A stretch of DNA of 64,000 bases from Marinimicrococcus flavescens (GCA_029211145.1 JARGEQ010000092.1:1-64000); one strand, 5' to 3'; shown: positions 44,237-54,936, counted from the stretch's first letter. Numbers and translations are program-made. Notes: generated by a model from the sequence alone, not told the origin.

Positions 44237-46971
44237 TGGCCGAGGCGCTCCAGAAGGGCCGGGACGTGCACCTGGTCGGTCTTGTAGTTGCCGGTGAGCG
44301 CGTACATCACGAGATTGACGCCAAAGCGCCTCGCCGTCTCGCGCTGCCGCTCGCCGCCCGGCACTACCGGCAGCAGGCTGCGCCCGTACTCGTCCTCGGC
44401 CCACGCGGCGGCCCAGTCGTGGGCGCCGATGATGACGCTCGAGACCCCGTCATTGATCGAGGGCGGGACCTGGTCGATCCACACCGGCTGGCCGGCCCAG
44501 CGGCCGGGGAACTCCTGCAGCAGGTAGAAGGAGCGGGTCAGCACGTGATCGGGCGGCACCGGCAGGAGCGGTGGCAGGTCGAGGCCCTCGAGAAGTGCCG
44601 CCAGCCGCAGCTCGCCCGGCCCGCCGCCCTGCTGGCCGGGCAGCAGGCTGCTCGCGTCGCCGGTGTCGAAGAGGATCATCCCGCCGTTCCTGAGATAGCG
44701 GTCGACCCGCTCGATAGCGCCCTCGGCGAGGTTCGGATGCTCGGGCGGCACCGGCCAGTAGAGCAGCGGGAAGAGCGCCAGCTCGTCGGCCGCCGGGTCG
44801 ACCGGCACGGGCTCGCCGGTATCGACCGAGCTGCGCATGCCGAGCACCCGGCCGAGGCCCGCCAGGCCGGCGTGGCTGAGCTCGTCGACCCGGGCGAGGC
44901 CGGTGCGGACATAGGCGAGCCGCGTCTCGTTGGCGAGCGCCGTGTCGGCGGTCTCCTGGGCCTGCGCCAGCCCCGGCACGGCCAGTCCCGCCAGCGCCAC
45001 GGCGGCAGCCGCCCGTCCGAGCCGCGGCACGAGCCCGCGCAAAAGATAGCCCAGAACCAGGTCGAGCAGCGCCAGGATGAAGGCCGCCAGCAGCAGCCAT
45101 GGCGCGAGATCGAGCTCGCGGGCCCGGGTGTAGCGCTCCGGCGCCACGCCGAAGGCTTCCGTCGCGAGCGGGATCAGCTCGTCGATCCCGGCCTGGAGGT
45201 TCAGCGCCACGCGGGCCTGCCCGCTCTCCTCCTCCCGGCTCGCGCGGACCGGCCCGTAGAGGCCCGGCGGATGGGCCGGCGCCGGCACCAGCGCGTCGAA
45301 GCTCGACGCCGGCACCGGCTGCAGGCGGCGCGGCGGGTCGCCCAGCAGACCCTGCGCGTCGAGCACCGCGCGGGCCTCCAGCATGCCCTTGCGCGTCCCG
45401 CCGGCCCCGGGTGCCAGCGCCAGCACCCGGCGCAGCATGTCGACATAGAGCCCGGAGAGCGGCAGCGTCGTCCAGGCGGTGTTGGCGGTGGTGTGGACGA
45501 GGATCAGCCAGCCGTGACCCTGACGCCGCGCCGTGACGATCGGCGTGCCGTCGGCCAGCGAGGCGAGGGTGGCCTCGCGCAGGGCCGGGCCCGGCTGGGC
45601 CAGCACCTGGCGGCTGACCCGCGCCTCCGGGCTGGGCTCGAGCCCGGCGAACGGGCTGCCGGCGGGGAACGGCGCCAGGGCCAGCGGCTCGGACCAGGAG
45701 AGGGCGCCGCCCAGCGAGCGGTCGCCGGCCCGCAGCCTCACCGGCACGAGGGCATCCTCGCTGGCGGCGAGGCGCGGGCCGGCAAAGCGCAGCACCACGC
45801 CGCCTTCCTCCATCCAGGCCTCGATCCTCTGCCGCTCGGCCGGCGGCAGCCTGCCGGTGTCGGTCATCACGAGGAGCGAGAGGGGGGTGGCCAGCAGAAG
45901 GTCGAGCGGTGCCGTCCTCACCTCGGCGAAGGGGGCGAAGGCCTTTTGCAGGTAGTAGAGCTCGGCCAGCAGCGGCTGGTCCTCGACCGCGTGCTGCGGG
46001 CCCAGGAGCCCGACCGTGCGGCGCCGCCAGCGCTCGTCCAGCAGCACCACGCCGCCGGCCCCTTGATGCGGCACCAGCTCGAGCCGGGCGATGCGGTTGC
46101 GCAGGTCGAGCGGCAGCCCGAGGGCGGTGCTGCCGGTCCGCTCGCCCTCGGGCAGCTCCAGCGAGCCGCTCGCCAGCACCTCGCCGGCGGGGCCCAGCGC
46201 CCTGAAGGCGCGCGCCTCGGCGGGGCCCGGGGCGGCCCGCATGGCGCGCATGGTGAAGGCATCGCCGGCCTCGTCGGGCTCCAGCAGGAGCGGCGCCAGC
46301 TCGCCCGGGGCCTCGGCCAGGACGCGCAGCGGCCCCAGCTCCCGCAGCCTCCCGGCGAGCTGTTCGGCCGCGGCGCGCGCGGCAGCGCTGGTGGCGAGCC
46401 CGTCGCTCAGCCAGACCGGCACGAGCTCGCCCGAGAGCCCGTCCAGCGCGGCCAGGGCAGCGGCGCGGTCGACCGGCCAGGGATGCGCGCGAAAGCCCGC
46501 CAGCGCCTCGCGCGCCGCGGCGGCGGTGGTGCGGACCAGCGCCGTGCTGCCCTCGGGCGGCGGTGCGGTGCGCAGCATCAGCACCTCGCGCTTCTCCCGC
46601 TCGGCCTGATGGAGCAGCGCGTCGAGGGCCGCCAGGCGCTCCTGCCAGCGGGCAGCGGCGGCCCAGCCATCGTCGACCACGAGGAGCAGCGGGCCGCGCC
46701 CGGCGAGCTGGGGGGCGGGGTTGAGGAGGGGGCCGGCGAAGGCGAGGATCAGCAGGGCGGCGATCAGGAGGCGCAGCAGCAGCAGCCACCAGGGGGTGCG
46801 GGCCGGCGTCTGGCGGCTGCTCTGGAGCTGAAGCAGCAGGCGCAGGGCAGGAAAGCCCTGGCGGCGCGGCGCCGGCGGCACGACGCGCAGCAGCAGCCAT
46901 AGCGCCGGCAGCGCCAGGGCGGTGGCGAGCAGCCAGGGCTGGGTGAAGGCGAGGAGGCCCAGGTCGAGCAT
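44233..46971 (-). CDS. DUF4159 protein with BatA-type N-terminal domain
   Basis: 912 aa. The N-terminal 85 residues carry two helices in the BatA arrangement (LGLLAFTQPWLLATALALPALW, then the PWWLLLLRLLIAALLILAF segment). A VWA-like region follows (LLLVVDDGWAAAARWQ). A further helix lies at about 640. Residues about 690-912 form DUF4159 (LFPLLYWPVPPEHPNL, GGMILFDTGD). It has a large periplasmic part. It is four bases from DUF58, so coregulated. Possibly part of an envelope-quality or metal-insertion complex driven by MoxR; this is inferred from context. Confidence 0.86.
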   Translation of the reverse strand: MLDLGLLAFTQPWLLATALALPALWLLLRVVPPAPRRQGFPALRLLLQLQSSRQTPARTPWWLLLLRLLIAALLILAFAGPLLNPAPQLAGRGPLLLVVDDGWAAAARWQERLAALDALLHQAEREKREVLMLRTAPPPEGSTALVRTTAAAAREALAGFRAHPWPVDRAAALAALDGLSGELVPVWLSDGLATSAAARAAAEQLAGRLRELGPLRVLAEAPGELAPLLLEPDEAGDAFTMRAMRAAPGPAEARAFRALGPAGEVLASGSLELPEGERTGSTALGLPLDLRNRIARLELVPHQGAGGVVLLDERWRRRTVGLLGPQHAVEDQPLLAELYYLQKAFAPFAEVRTAPLDLLLATPLSLLVMTDTGRLPPAERQRIEAWMEEGGVVLRFAGPRLAASEDALVPVRLRAGDRSLGGALSWSEPLALAPFPAGSPFAGLEPSPEARVSRQVLAQPGPALREATLASLADGTPIVTARRQGHGWLILVHTTANTAWTTLPLSGLYVDMLRRVLALAPGAGGTRKGMLEARAVLDAQGLLGDPPRRLQPVPASSFDALVPAPAHPPGLYGPVRASREEESGQARVALNLQAGIDELIPLATEAFGVAPERYTRARELDLAPWLLLAAFILALLDLVLGYLLRGLVPRLGRAAAAVALAGLAVPGLAQAQETADTALANETRLAYVRTGLARVDELSHAGLAGLGRVLGMRSSVDTGEPVPVDPAADELALFPLLYWPVPPEHPNLAEGAIERVDRYLRNGGMILFDTGDASSLLPGQQGGGPGELRLAALLEGLDLPPLLPVPPDHVLTRSFYLLQEFPGRWAGQPVWIDQVPPSINDGVSSVIIGAHDWAAAWAEDEYGRSLLPVVPGGERQRETARRFGVNLVMYALTGNYKTDQVHVPALLERLGQ

Positions 46972-46975
46972 CTCT

Positions 46976-47888
46976 TCAGCGAACCGCGCGCGGCGCCAGC
47001 ATCTGGTAGAGGGTCAGCAGCGCGCTCTCGGCACCGTGATCGGTGCGGTGGGCGGCAAAGCGCCAGCCGCGGCTGGCACCGAGCCGGACCAGCTCCTCGC
47101 GGTGCGTGGCGAAGCGTGCCCGGTAGCGCTCGCGAACGCTGCCGACATTGCCGATCAGCTCCTGCCCGTCCTGCTCGAGCCCCTCGAACTGTACCCGCCC
47201 CTCGTAGGGCAGACTTTCCTCGGCCGGATCGTTGACCTGCAGAAGGCAGGCGCGGGCCCCGCCTGTGATATAGGGCGCAAGGCGGCGGCGCAGCGTCTCG
47301 ACCGGCTCGAGAAAGTCGGAGAGCAGCACCAGCCGGGCGAAGCGCGGCAGCGGCACCTGGGGCGGCAGGCTGTCCTCGCCGGCAGCGTGCGCCCCGGCCG
47401 CGGCGGCCAGCGAGCGCGAGAGCATGTTGAGCCCGTGCTTGCCGCCGTGCGGCCGCTCGCCGCTGCCGAGCAGGCTCACCCGCTCGCCGGCGCGCACCAG
47501 CAGCGTCGCCAGCCCGAAGGCCAGGATCAGCGCCCGGTCCTGCTTGGCGGGGAGGTGGCGTGACGAGCGAAAGCGCATCGAGCGGGAGAGGTCGCACCAC
47601 AGCCACACGCTCTCGGCCGCCTCCCATTCCTGCTCGCGCACGAAGAGGTGGCGCGAGCGCGCCGACTGGCGCCAGTCGATCCCCGAGGCGTCGTCGCCGG
47701 CCTGGTAGGAGCGGAACTGCCAGAAGGTCTCGCCCAGGCCCGTGCGCCGCCGTCCGTGCACGCCCTGGGCCACGGTCGCCGCGACCCGCTCTGCCTCCAC
47801 CAGAAGGCCCGGCAGCCGCTCGCTCAGCCGTTCCGCTTCGTGGCGCAGCGCCAGGAGATGGCGCGGCGTCTGCGCGCCTGCCAGCCGC

Positions 47889-47899
<11 letters not shown>
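46976..47899 (-). CDS. DUF58 domain protein
   Basis: 307 aa. The DUF58 core ([21 protein letters not shown]) is clear, followed by a VWA-type stretch ([29 protein letters not shown]). DUF58/VWA proteins act as MoxR partners. Its start overlaps the moxR stop by 11 nt, so it is translationally coupled. Confidence 0.9.
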
Positions 47900-48881
<982 letters not shown>

Positions 48882-49010
48882 GCCCTGCTCCCATGCGGTG
48901 CGGGTGGCTGGATCGAAAACAATGCGCCATTACATAGGGCCTTGGAAGCGCCTTCGCAGGTGCCCCGAAGGGGGCGGGTACCGGGACGGCGGCATTTCGG
49001 CCTCAGGGGG

Positions 49011-49559
49011 ATGTTCGTGGCACGCAGGCCTTTCGATCCGCAAGCGGTTCTCGATGCGCTGGCGCGCGGCGAGCTGGGCTGCGGCGATCTCGACATGCGC
49101 ATCGACCGGCGCGGCGAGTGGTTCTATCGCGGCTCGCGTATCGGCCGGCCGGCGCTGGTCCGGCTGTTCGCCGGTGTCCTGCACCGTGGCGCAGACGGCG
49201 TCCACTGGCTGATCACGCCGGTCGAGCGCTGCCGGGTGGAGGTCGAGGACGTGGCGTTCACCGGCGTGGCGGTCGAGCGCCGGGGCGAGGGCGAGGCGCA
49301 GCTTCTCGAGATCCGCACCAATCTCGGCGAGGAGGTCGCGATCGACGGCGACCACCCGCTGCGCATGCGCGAGGGCGTGCCCTATGTCCGGGTGCGGGGC
49401 GAGCTCGAGGCGCGGCTGCTCCAGCCGGTCTTCTACGAGCTGGCCGAGCTGGCGGTGGCGGCTCCGCAGGATCCGGACTGCCTCGGCGTGTGGAGCGGCG
49501 GCGGCTTCTTCCCGCTGGGCCGGCTGGCGGACGGCGAGGAGTCGGGTGGCGATGCCTGA
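49011..49559 (+). CDS. DUF1285 domain protein
   Basis: 182 aa. Starts [14 protein letters not shown] after a CAGGGGG leader. The family pattern [34 protein letters not shown] and [19 protein letters not shown] is clear. Function unknown. It overlaps the NUDIX gene by 8 nt. This trio with the CCA-adding enzyme is a conserved alphaproteobacterial block. Confidence 0.85.
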   Translation: MFVARRPFDPQAVLDALARGELGCGDLDMRIDRRGEWFYRGSRIGRPALVRLFAGVLHRGADGVHWLITPVERCRVEVEDVAFTGVAVERRGEGEAQLLEIRTNLGEEVAIDGDHPLRMREGVPYVRVRGELEARLLQPVFYELAELAVAAPQDPDCLGVWSGGGFFPLGRLADGEESGGDA

Positions 49560-50172
49560 GGACTGCCGGAAGCGGCCCCCCATCTCGCCGGCCTGGATGC
49601 GCGAGCGCCTTGCGCGGGCACCGGCGGAGGCGGAGGAGCACATACCGGGCGATCAGGATCATCCGCCGGGCGAGCGCGGGCTGGTGACGGCAGCGGTGCT
49701 GCTGGGCCTGCTCCCGCAGCCCGGCGGGCCCAGTCTTCTACTGACCCAGCGCACCGCGCATCTGCGCGATCATGCGGGGCAGATCAGCCTTCCCGGCGGC
49801 CGGATCGAGAAGGCCGACGCGACACCGGAGGCCGCCGCCCTGCGCGAGGCCGAGGAGGAGATCGGCCTCGATCCCTCGCGGGTCGAGCTGCTGGGCCGGC
49901 TGCAGCCCTACCGCACCGTGACCGGCTTTCTGATCCACCCGGTGGTGGGCTGGATCAGGCCGCCGGTCGAGTTGGTGGCCGACCCGTTCGAGGTGGCCGA
50001 GGTGTTCGAGCTGCCGCTGGCCTTCGCCCTCGATCCCGCCAACCACCGGCGCGACAGCTACGAGCGCGACGGGCGGCGGCGGCACTTCTTCGTGCTGCCC
50101 TACCAGAACCGCTACATCTGGGGCGCCACCGCCGGCATCCTGGTGAACTTCGCCCGACTGCTGCGGAGCTGA
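49552..50172 (+). CDS. NUDIX hydrolase, CoA-pyrophosphatase-like
   Basis: 206 aa. The Nudix box is [25 protein letters not shown], preceded by [13 protein letters not shown]. This QISLPGGR context with a UPF0035-like upstream segment is the NudL/coenzyme-A diphosphatase pattern. It would split CoA into 4'-phosphopantetheine and 3',5'-ADP. Overlaps DUF1285 by 8 nt. Confidence 0.88.
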   Translation: MPEDCRKRPPISPAWMRERLARAPAEAEEHIPGDQDHPPGERGLVTAAVLLGLLPQPGGPSLLLTQRTAHLRDHAGQISLPGGRIEKADATPEAAALREAEEEIGLDPSRVELLGRLQPYRTVTGFLIHPVVGWIRPPVELVADPFEVAEVFELPLAFALDPANHRRDSYERDGRRRHFFVLPYQNRYIWGATAGILVNFARLLRS

Positions 50173-50175
50173 GGA

Positions 50176-50439
50176 ATGGGACGTGCCGCACTTCAGTCGC
50201 TGATCGCCTTTTTCGCACCCTTCCTGGCATTTCTGGTCTACCGCATGCTGATGCAGCGCGGGCAGTCGTTCCTGCGCGACACTCCCTGGTTCCTGCTCAC
50301 GGCGATCGGCCTGGTGCTCACCTCGCTGTCCTTCGTGGCGCTGGCGCTGTTCACCGGCGAGCCCGGCTATCGGCCCTACACGCCGCCGCATCTGGAAGAC
50401 GGCGTGGTGGTGCCGGGCCGGTTCGGCGAGCCGCAATGA
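50176..50439 (+). CDS. Small membrane protein (DUF6111-like)
   Basis: 87 aa with two helices (about 6-24 and 38-60): SLIAFFAPFLAFLVYRML and WFLLTAIGLVLTSLSFVALALF. The C-terminus YRPYTPPHLEDGVVVPGRF is typical of the small inner-membrane proteins found between nudix and cca in alphaproteobacteria. Three bp after the NUDIX stop; the ATGA overlap with cca shows an operon. Function unknown. Confidence 0.78.
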   Translation: MGRAALQSLIAFFAPFLAFLVYRMLMQRGQSFLRDTPWFLLTAIGLVLTSLSFVALALFTGEPGYRPYTPPHLEDGVVVPGRFGEPQ

Positions 50440-51683
50440 GCGCTTCGGACGCGCGCCCTCTGGCGCATGCCAAATGGCTGAGGGCGCCGGAGAGCCATGC
50501 GGTGCTGCGGGCGCTGTCGGCGGATGGCGGCGAGGCGCGCTTCGTGGGCGGCTGCGTGCGCGATGCGCTGCTCGACCCCGACAAGGACGCCGCCGATCTC
50601 GACATCGCCACCCAGGAGCGGCCCGAGCGGGTGACGGCGCTCCTCGAGGCGGTCGGCATGCATGTCGTTCCGACCGGGCTCAAGCACGGCACCGTGACCG
50701 CCCATGTGGGCAAGCACAGCTACGAGATCACCACCCTGCGCCGCGACGTGGACTGCGACGGCCGGCACGCCCTGATCGAGTACAGCAGCGACTTCGTCGA
50801 GGACGCGGCGCGGCGCGACTTCACCATCAACGCCATGAGCTGCGATGCCGACGGCCGCCTGTTCGACCCGTTCGGCGGCGCCGACGACCTGCGCGGGGGG
50901 CGGGTGCGCTTCGTCGGCGAGCCGCGGCGGCGGATCCGCGAGGACTGGCTGCGGATCCTGCGCTTCTTCCGTTTCCTCGCCCGCTTCGGCGGCGAGGAGG
51001 TCGACGCGGCAGCGCTTGCTGCCTGCGAGGCCGAGCGCGAGGGAATCGACCGGCTCTCCGGCGAGCGGGTGCGCGAGGAGCTCCTGAAGCTGTTGGTGGC
51101 GCCCAAAGCCGCGCGCAGCCTGCGGCTGATGGTCGAGACGCGGGTCATGCGGCATGTGCTGCCGGCCGAGCCGGCGATCGGCCGCTTCGAGGCGCTGGTC
51201 GACCGCGCCCATGGCAGCGATGCGCTCCTGCGGCTGGCGAGCCTGCTGCGCGGCAGCGCGGACGGCGCGCAAGGCGAGGCGGTGGCGAGCGCCCTTCGCC
51301 TCTCGCGCAAGGACGGTCTGCGGCTGCAGGCGCTTCTGGCTTTACCACTGCCCGGCCTCGACACGACCGGGCGGGAGCACCGCCGGCTGGTATGGCGGCA
51401 CGGGCTTGCGCTGTGGCGCGATCTGGTGCGGCTGGCCTGGGCCGAGGCCGGCGGTGATCCCGAGGCGCTGGCAGCGCTGCTCGAGCGGCTGGGGCACTGG
51501 AAGGTGCCGGTCTTCCCGCTGCGCGGCGCCGACGTGGTGGCCCTGGGCGTTGCCCCCGGCCCGCAGGTGCGGCGGGTTCTGGAGCGCGTGCAGGCCCGCT
51601 GGGAGGCCGCCGATTTTCCCGGTGAGGAGGCGCTTTGCCGGCGCTGGCTGGAAGATGAGCTGAATCCCCGATCGAAGGGTTGA
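50436..51683 (+). CDS. cca: CCA tRNA nucleotidyltransferase
   Basis: 415 aa, class II. ARFVGGCVRDALL, DLDIATQERPE (metal-binding DxD), DFVEDAARRDFTINAMSCD, and GGRVRFVGEPRRRIREDWLRILRFFRF. It adds or repairs the 3' CCA of tRNA. ATGA overlap with the small membrane gene. Its stop codon overlaps the promoter of the downstream tRNA gene. Class II enzymes of alphaproteobacteria are often annotated also as poly(A) polymerase. Confidence 0.93.
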   Translation: MSASDARPLAHAKWLRAPESHAVLRALSADGGEARFVGGCVRDALLDPDKDAADLDIATQERPERVTALLEAVGMHVVPTGLKHGTVTAHVGKHSYEITTLRRDVDCDGRHALIEYSSDFVEDAARRDFTINAMSCDADGRLFDPFGGADDLRGGRVRFVGEPRRRIREDWLRILRFFRFLARFGGEEVDAAALAACEAEREGIDRLSGERVREELLKLLVAPKAARSLRLMVETRVMRHVLPAEPAIGRFEALVDRAHGSDALLRLASLLRGSADGAQGEAVASALRLSRKDGLRLQALLALPLPGLDTTGREHRRLVWRHGLALWRDLVRLAWAEAGGDPEALAALLERLGHWKVPVFPLRGADVVALGVAPGPQVRRVLERVQARWEAADFPGEEALCRRWLEDELNPRSKG

Positions 51684-51708
51684 CATTGGGCTCCGGTCCT
51701 CATATTTC
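51680..51708 (+). promoter_or_regulatory. Promoter of tRNA-Gln
   Basis: TTGACA (51680-51685) lies 17 nt before TATTTC (51703-51708). The -35 box contains the TGA stop of cca. Transcription would start near 51715, about 22 nt before the mature tRNA. Confidence 0.75.
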
Positions 51709-51736
51709 CGGCGTCGCGGCCCCGACGGGGCGGCCT

Positions 51737-51810
51737 TGGGGGATAGTTTAACGGTAGAACTCTCGGCTCTGGACCGAGCAGTCCTGGTTCGAATCCAGGT
51801 CCCCCAGCCA
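51737..51810 (+). tRNA. tRNA-Gln (anticodon CTG)
   Basis: 74 nt. A seven-base acceptor stem TGGGGGA pairs with TCCCCCA. The anticodon arm CTCGG-CTCTGGA-CCGAG has anticodon CTG at the loop centre. The T arm is CCTGG-TTCGAAT-CCAGG. Discriminator base G and a genomically encoded CCA (51808-51810). It decodes CAG. Confidence 0.97.
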
Positions 51811-52159
51811 ACTCTCCGATCTCGACGGGAAACAGCAGTCACCGGCCTTTGCATGGGCCGCGATGGCGTTTGTTTATGTCAGGAGATCAGAGGTTGGCGG
51901 ACCGTGGCGATCACCTTGCCACTCTCCCGCGAGCAGTTCGAAAGCATTAAATCGCAAGCCCGCCGCTTCGCGCGCGGGCGTCCGCTCCATGCGCCGTGAC
52001 CTGCTGCGTGGACGGTAAGGGACGCTGGTGGTCGAGTGGGCGACGACCAGCCTCGACCCCATCCGAGCGCGTCGTGGTGCCGCAGGACGGCAACCAGAGG
52101 CCGGAACGCAAGACGGCGGGCACCGAGCCCGCCGTCGCGTCGTGCTGCACCGGATGGGC
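51811..52159. other. Gap downstream of tRNA-Gln
   Basis: No clear gene. A short frame from GTG 51904 would give 31 residues including REQFESIKSQARRFARGR, which looks protein-like but has no good start. tRNA 3' ends are common integration sites, yet no direct repeat of the tRNA end and no integrase are visible. Confidence 0.4.
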
Positions 52160-53185
52160 CTAGCTGTAGCGGTCGTCGATCCGGTCTCCCAGCATCCCGT
52201 CAGGCTTGCCGAGGAACGCACCGCCGATCGCCGCCACGAGCGCGAGGAGCGAGGTGATCGTGAGACCCCAAGCGACTGACGACACCGCCGAAGCGGCAGC
52301 CTCGATAGCCTGCACTGCCTGTTCTTGAAGGTCGTTGAAGCTCTGACGCACCTCCTCGACGGCCTGCTCGACCTTCGTCTGGATCGTCTGCGCCACCTGT
52401 TCCGCGTCCTGCCGCTCGATGCCCAGCCGCTGCTCCAGGATGCGCGTCGCCTCCTGCCAGTCCTCCTCGGAGAAGATGGCCTGGGGGCCGCCGACGAGCT
52501 GGTCAAGCGCCTGGTTCAGGTCTGCAGCGATGTCGCCCGGTGAGTTGATGGCGTCGGAGAGCGTGGAGCGCAGGAGATCGGCGGCGCGCTGCCGTTCCCG
52601 CTCGCTCACCACGGCACCGAAGGCCTGCCCTGCTTCGCGGCGCAGCTCGTCGAGAGAGACGTTGTTCTCCTCCAATGCCTGCCGCACCGGCTCGGGAAGA
52701 TCCTCTACCGAGACCTGCGACGCGATATCCGGCAGATCCGGGAACGACAGATCGTCGGGCGCGACCGCCTGCACAATGTCCGCGGCGCCGCGCGCCGTGC
52801 TCTGGAATACCGTGGAGGCGGCGCCGAACATGGCCCCGGCCCCGCTCATCGCCCCCCAGGCGACGAAGACGGTAGCCAACGCCCAGACCGCCGCGCCGTG
52901 CAGCCCCGCGGCCGTTGTGCGAGGCACGCCGGCCAGTCGGGACGCGGTAAAGCCGCCCACGAACAGCGCGATGATCTGCGTGACGATCAGGTAGAGCGCG
53001 GCGCCCCAGCCGAGACCTCCGCCGCCGCCTTCCACAGGGTCCACGGCCGCCGCGCCGAGGGCGATTCCCAGAACGGTGAAGAAGATCGTCAACGCCAGCG
53101 CGACAACCGCGCCTGCAAATATTGCGCCCCACGAGACGCGCCGAACGGCCTCGCTACCCGGGCTTGAACCTTGAGCTGTCGGCAT
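52160..53185 (-). CDS. Membrane protein of unknown function (YrzE/PhnA-like N-terminus)
   Basis: 341 aa. The opening RRVSWGAIFAGAVVALALTIFFTVLGIALG is a known alphaproteobacterial membrane-protein start, followed by two more helices and a hinge. The middle (about 135-305) is acidic and helical with DLPEPVRQALEENNVSLDELRREAG, then a long Gln/Glu-rich coiled-coil-like region. A last helix (ITSLLALVAAIGGAFLG) closes it. GAGAGGAGACGCCC precedes the ATG. It stands alone. Confidence 0.78.
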   Translation of the reverse strand: MPTAQGSSPGSEAVRRVSWGAIFAGAVVALALTIFFTVLGIALGAAAVDPVEGGGGGLGWGAALYLIVTQIIALFVGGFTASRLAGVPRTTAAGLHGAAVWALATVFVAWGAMSGAGAMFGAASTVFQSTARGAADIVQAVAPDDLSFPDLPDIASQVSVEDLPEPVRQALEENNVSLDELRREAGQAFGAVVSERERQRAADLLRSTLSDAINSPGDIAADLNQALDQLVGGPQAIFSEEDWQEATRILEQRLGIERQDAEQVAQTIQTKVEQAVEEVRQSFNDLQEQAVQAIEAAASAVSSVAWGLTITSLLALVAAIGGAFLGKPDGMLGDRIDDRYS

Positions 53186-53272
53186 CGGGCGTCTCCTCTC
53201 CCGTCATCTACCGTCAGGAGAACCGGTTGATCCGCCGATCGTTGCCGACCGGCCGGATTTTTTCCGGTCTCT

Positions 53273-53312
53273 AGTCGCGCGGCTGGAATGGCAGTCGCGC
53301 GGCTGGAATGGC
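53273..53312. repeat. Perfect 20-bp tandem duplication
   Basis: AGTCGCGCGGCTGGAATGGC occurs twice without spacer (53273-53292 and 53293-53312) in the gap between the membrane protein and the cyclase gene. Probably a replication-slippage event; no regulatory role visible. Confidence 0.8.
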
Positions 53313-53366
53313 CGGTGTGGATCGGGAGCCCACCTCCACGGCGCCGGCCTCGGCCGACCCTCGTCT

Positions 53367-54935
53367 CTAGAGCTGGAAGATCGCGGTCGGCCCGAGCCCC
53401 TTGAGCTCGACATCGGTGCGGCGGGCGGCGATCTCGTCGCTGCCGAGGGCATCGAGAGTGGTCCGGGAGAGCTGGATGCGGCCGGGCGTTCCGTGGGATT
53501 CGAGCCGGCTCGCGACGTTCACCGTATGGCCCCAGATGTCGTAGATGGAGCGCCGGCGTCCGATCAGGCCGGCCACTACCGGCCCGGTATGGACGCCGAT
53601 GCGCAGCAGCAGCGGCGGCCCGCCGTCGGGCGGTGCCGCGGCCTCCTTGATCATCGCGCGGGCCAGCGCGATCACGCGTCGGGCATGGTCGGGGCGGGGC
53701 TCGGGCAGCCCGGCCGCGGCCATGTAGGCATCGCCGATGGTCTTGATCTTCTCCACGCCGTGAAGGTCGGCCAGCTCGTCGAAGCGCGAGAAGAGGGCGC
53801 CCAGCCGGCGCAGGAGATCGACCGGCTCGGTCACCGCGGCGATCGGCGTGAAGCCGACAATATCGGCAAAGAGGATCGTGACGCTCTCGAACCGGTCGGC
53901 GATCAGCTCCTCGCCGGCCGCCAGCCGACGGACGATCGGGCCCGGCAGCATGGCGTGGAGGAGCGCGTCGGCCCGCTCCTTCTCGGCCTCGATGATCGCC
54001 AGGTAGCGCCGCTCCTTCTCGCGCCAGCGCGAGCGCTCGAGACAGGCCGCGATCCGCGCGCGCAGCAGCACCGGATCGACGGGCTTGGGCAGGTAGTCGA
54101 CCGCGCCCGCCTCGATGCAGCGCACCACCGCCTCGCTCTCGCGCAGGCCTGAGACCATCACGACGGAGAGATCGCGCAGGCGGTCCTCGGCCTTCAGCCG
54201 GGCGAGAAGCTCGATCCCGTTCATGTCGGGCATCAGGATGTCGACCAAAGCGAGATCGAACGTCTCGCTGCGGAGCAGCGCCAGCGCCTCGCGCCCCGAG
54301 GCCGCCGTACAGACCGTATGGCCGTCGCGCACGAGCCGCCGGGCCAGCAGGTCGCGGTTGGAGGGCACGTCGTCGATCACCAGGATGCGCCCGGTCTCGG
54401 CGGCAGGATCACCGGCGGGTGCGGCGAGGCTTCGCGCGATCTCGCGCGCCATGGCGGCATCGGCCTCGTCGGCCGGGCCATCCCCGCCGGGATCGCTGCG
54501 TGCATGGCCGACGATGGCGTCGATCCGCGCGAGCAACGCGCGCCCTTCGCCCAGCACCGTCTCGATGTCGCTCCTGAGCCGCCCCGGCAGATCGCTGCCG
54601 AACTCCTCGAGTACCAGCTCGGCATAGCCCAGGATCGCGTTCATCGGCGTGCGGAGATCGTGGCGCAGCCGGGCCTCCGCATCCTCCCCGGCGGCCTGCT
54701 CCGGCCCATGCGCGTCGCCGAGGCCGCCCGCCAGCAGGCGCTCGATGATGGCGTTGAGATCGACCGCGGCACCGAGCGCGCGCTCGAGGTCGGGAAGGGC
54801 ATCGGCCGGGCCCGTCTCGCGGACCTCCTCGACCAGGAGCTGCTGGTAGCCGAGGATCGCCTGGGCGGGTCCGCCGAGCCGCTGGCCGATTCGCACCTCA
54901 TAGGCGCGGCTGCCGATGTCCGCTGCCCCGGCCAT
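53367..54935 (-). CDS. DHp-REC-adenylate/guanylate cyclase protein
   Basis: 522 aa. Order: a degenerate DHp-like helix (21-38), a second DHp-like helix with H-box LRHDLRTPMNAILGYAELV (His92), a receiver domain (acceptor Asp232 in VDILMPD; Lys284), and a class III nucleotide cyclase. The cyclase has metal ligands Asp358 (LFADIVGFT) and Asp402 (IGDAYMA), base-selecting Lys396, and Asn473/Arg477 (VNVASR). All catalytic residues are present. No ATPase domain. Its ATG is one base from the response regulator stop. Output is probably cAMP under receiver control. Confidence 0.87.
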   Translation of the reverse strand: MAGAADIGSRAYEVRIGQRLGGPAQAILGYQQLLVEEVRETGPADALPDLERALGAAVDLNAIIERLLAGGLGDAHGPEQAAGEDAEARLRHDLRTPMNAILGYAELVLEEFGSDLPGRLRSDIETVLGEGRALLARIDAIVGHARSDPGGDGPADEADAAMAREIARSLAAPAGDPAAETGRILVIDDVPSNRDLLARRLVRDGHTVCTAASGREALALLRSETFDLALVDILMPDMNGIELLARLKAEDRLRDLSVVMVSGLRESEAVVRCIEAGAVDYLPKPVDPVLLRARIAACLERSRWREKERRYLAIIEAEKERADALLHAMLPGPIVRRLAAGEELIADRFESVTILFADIVGFTPIAAVTEPVDLLRRLGALFSRFDELADLHGVEKIKTIGDAYMAAAGLPEPRPDHARRVIALARAMIKEAAAPPDGGPPLLLRIGVHTGPVVAGLIGRRRSIYDIWGHTVNVASRLESHGTPGRIQLSRTTLDALGSDEIAARRTDVELKGLGPTAIFQL

Positions 54936-54936
54936 C

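Noticed and set aside
51811..52159. Integration remnant at tRNA-Gln
   Set aside because: No duplicated tRNA 3' end and no integrase fragment could be seen; only a weak 31-codon frame.
53250..53272. Hairpin GACCGG...CCGGTC with T-run inside the loop, downstream of the cyclase gene
   Set aside because: On the relevant minus strand the loop is A-rich and no T-tract follows, so it is not an intrinsic terminator.
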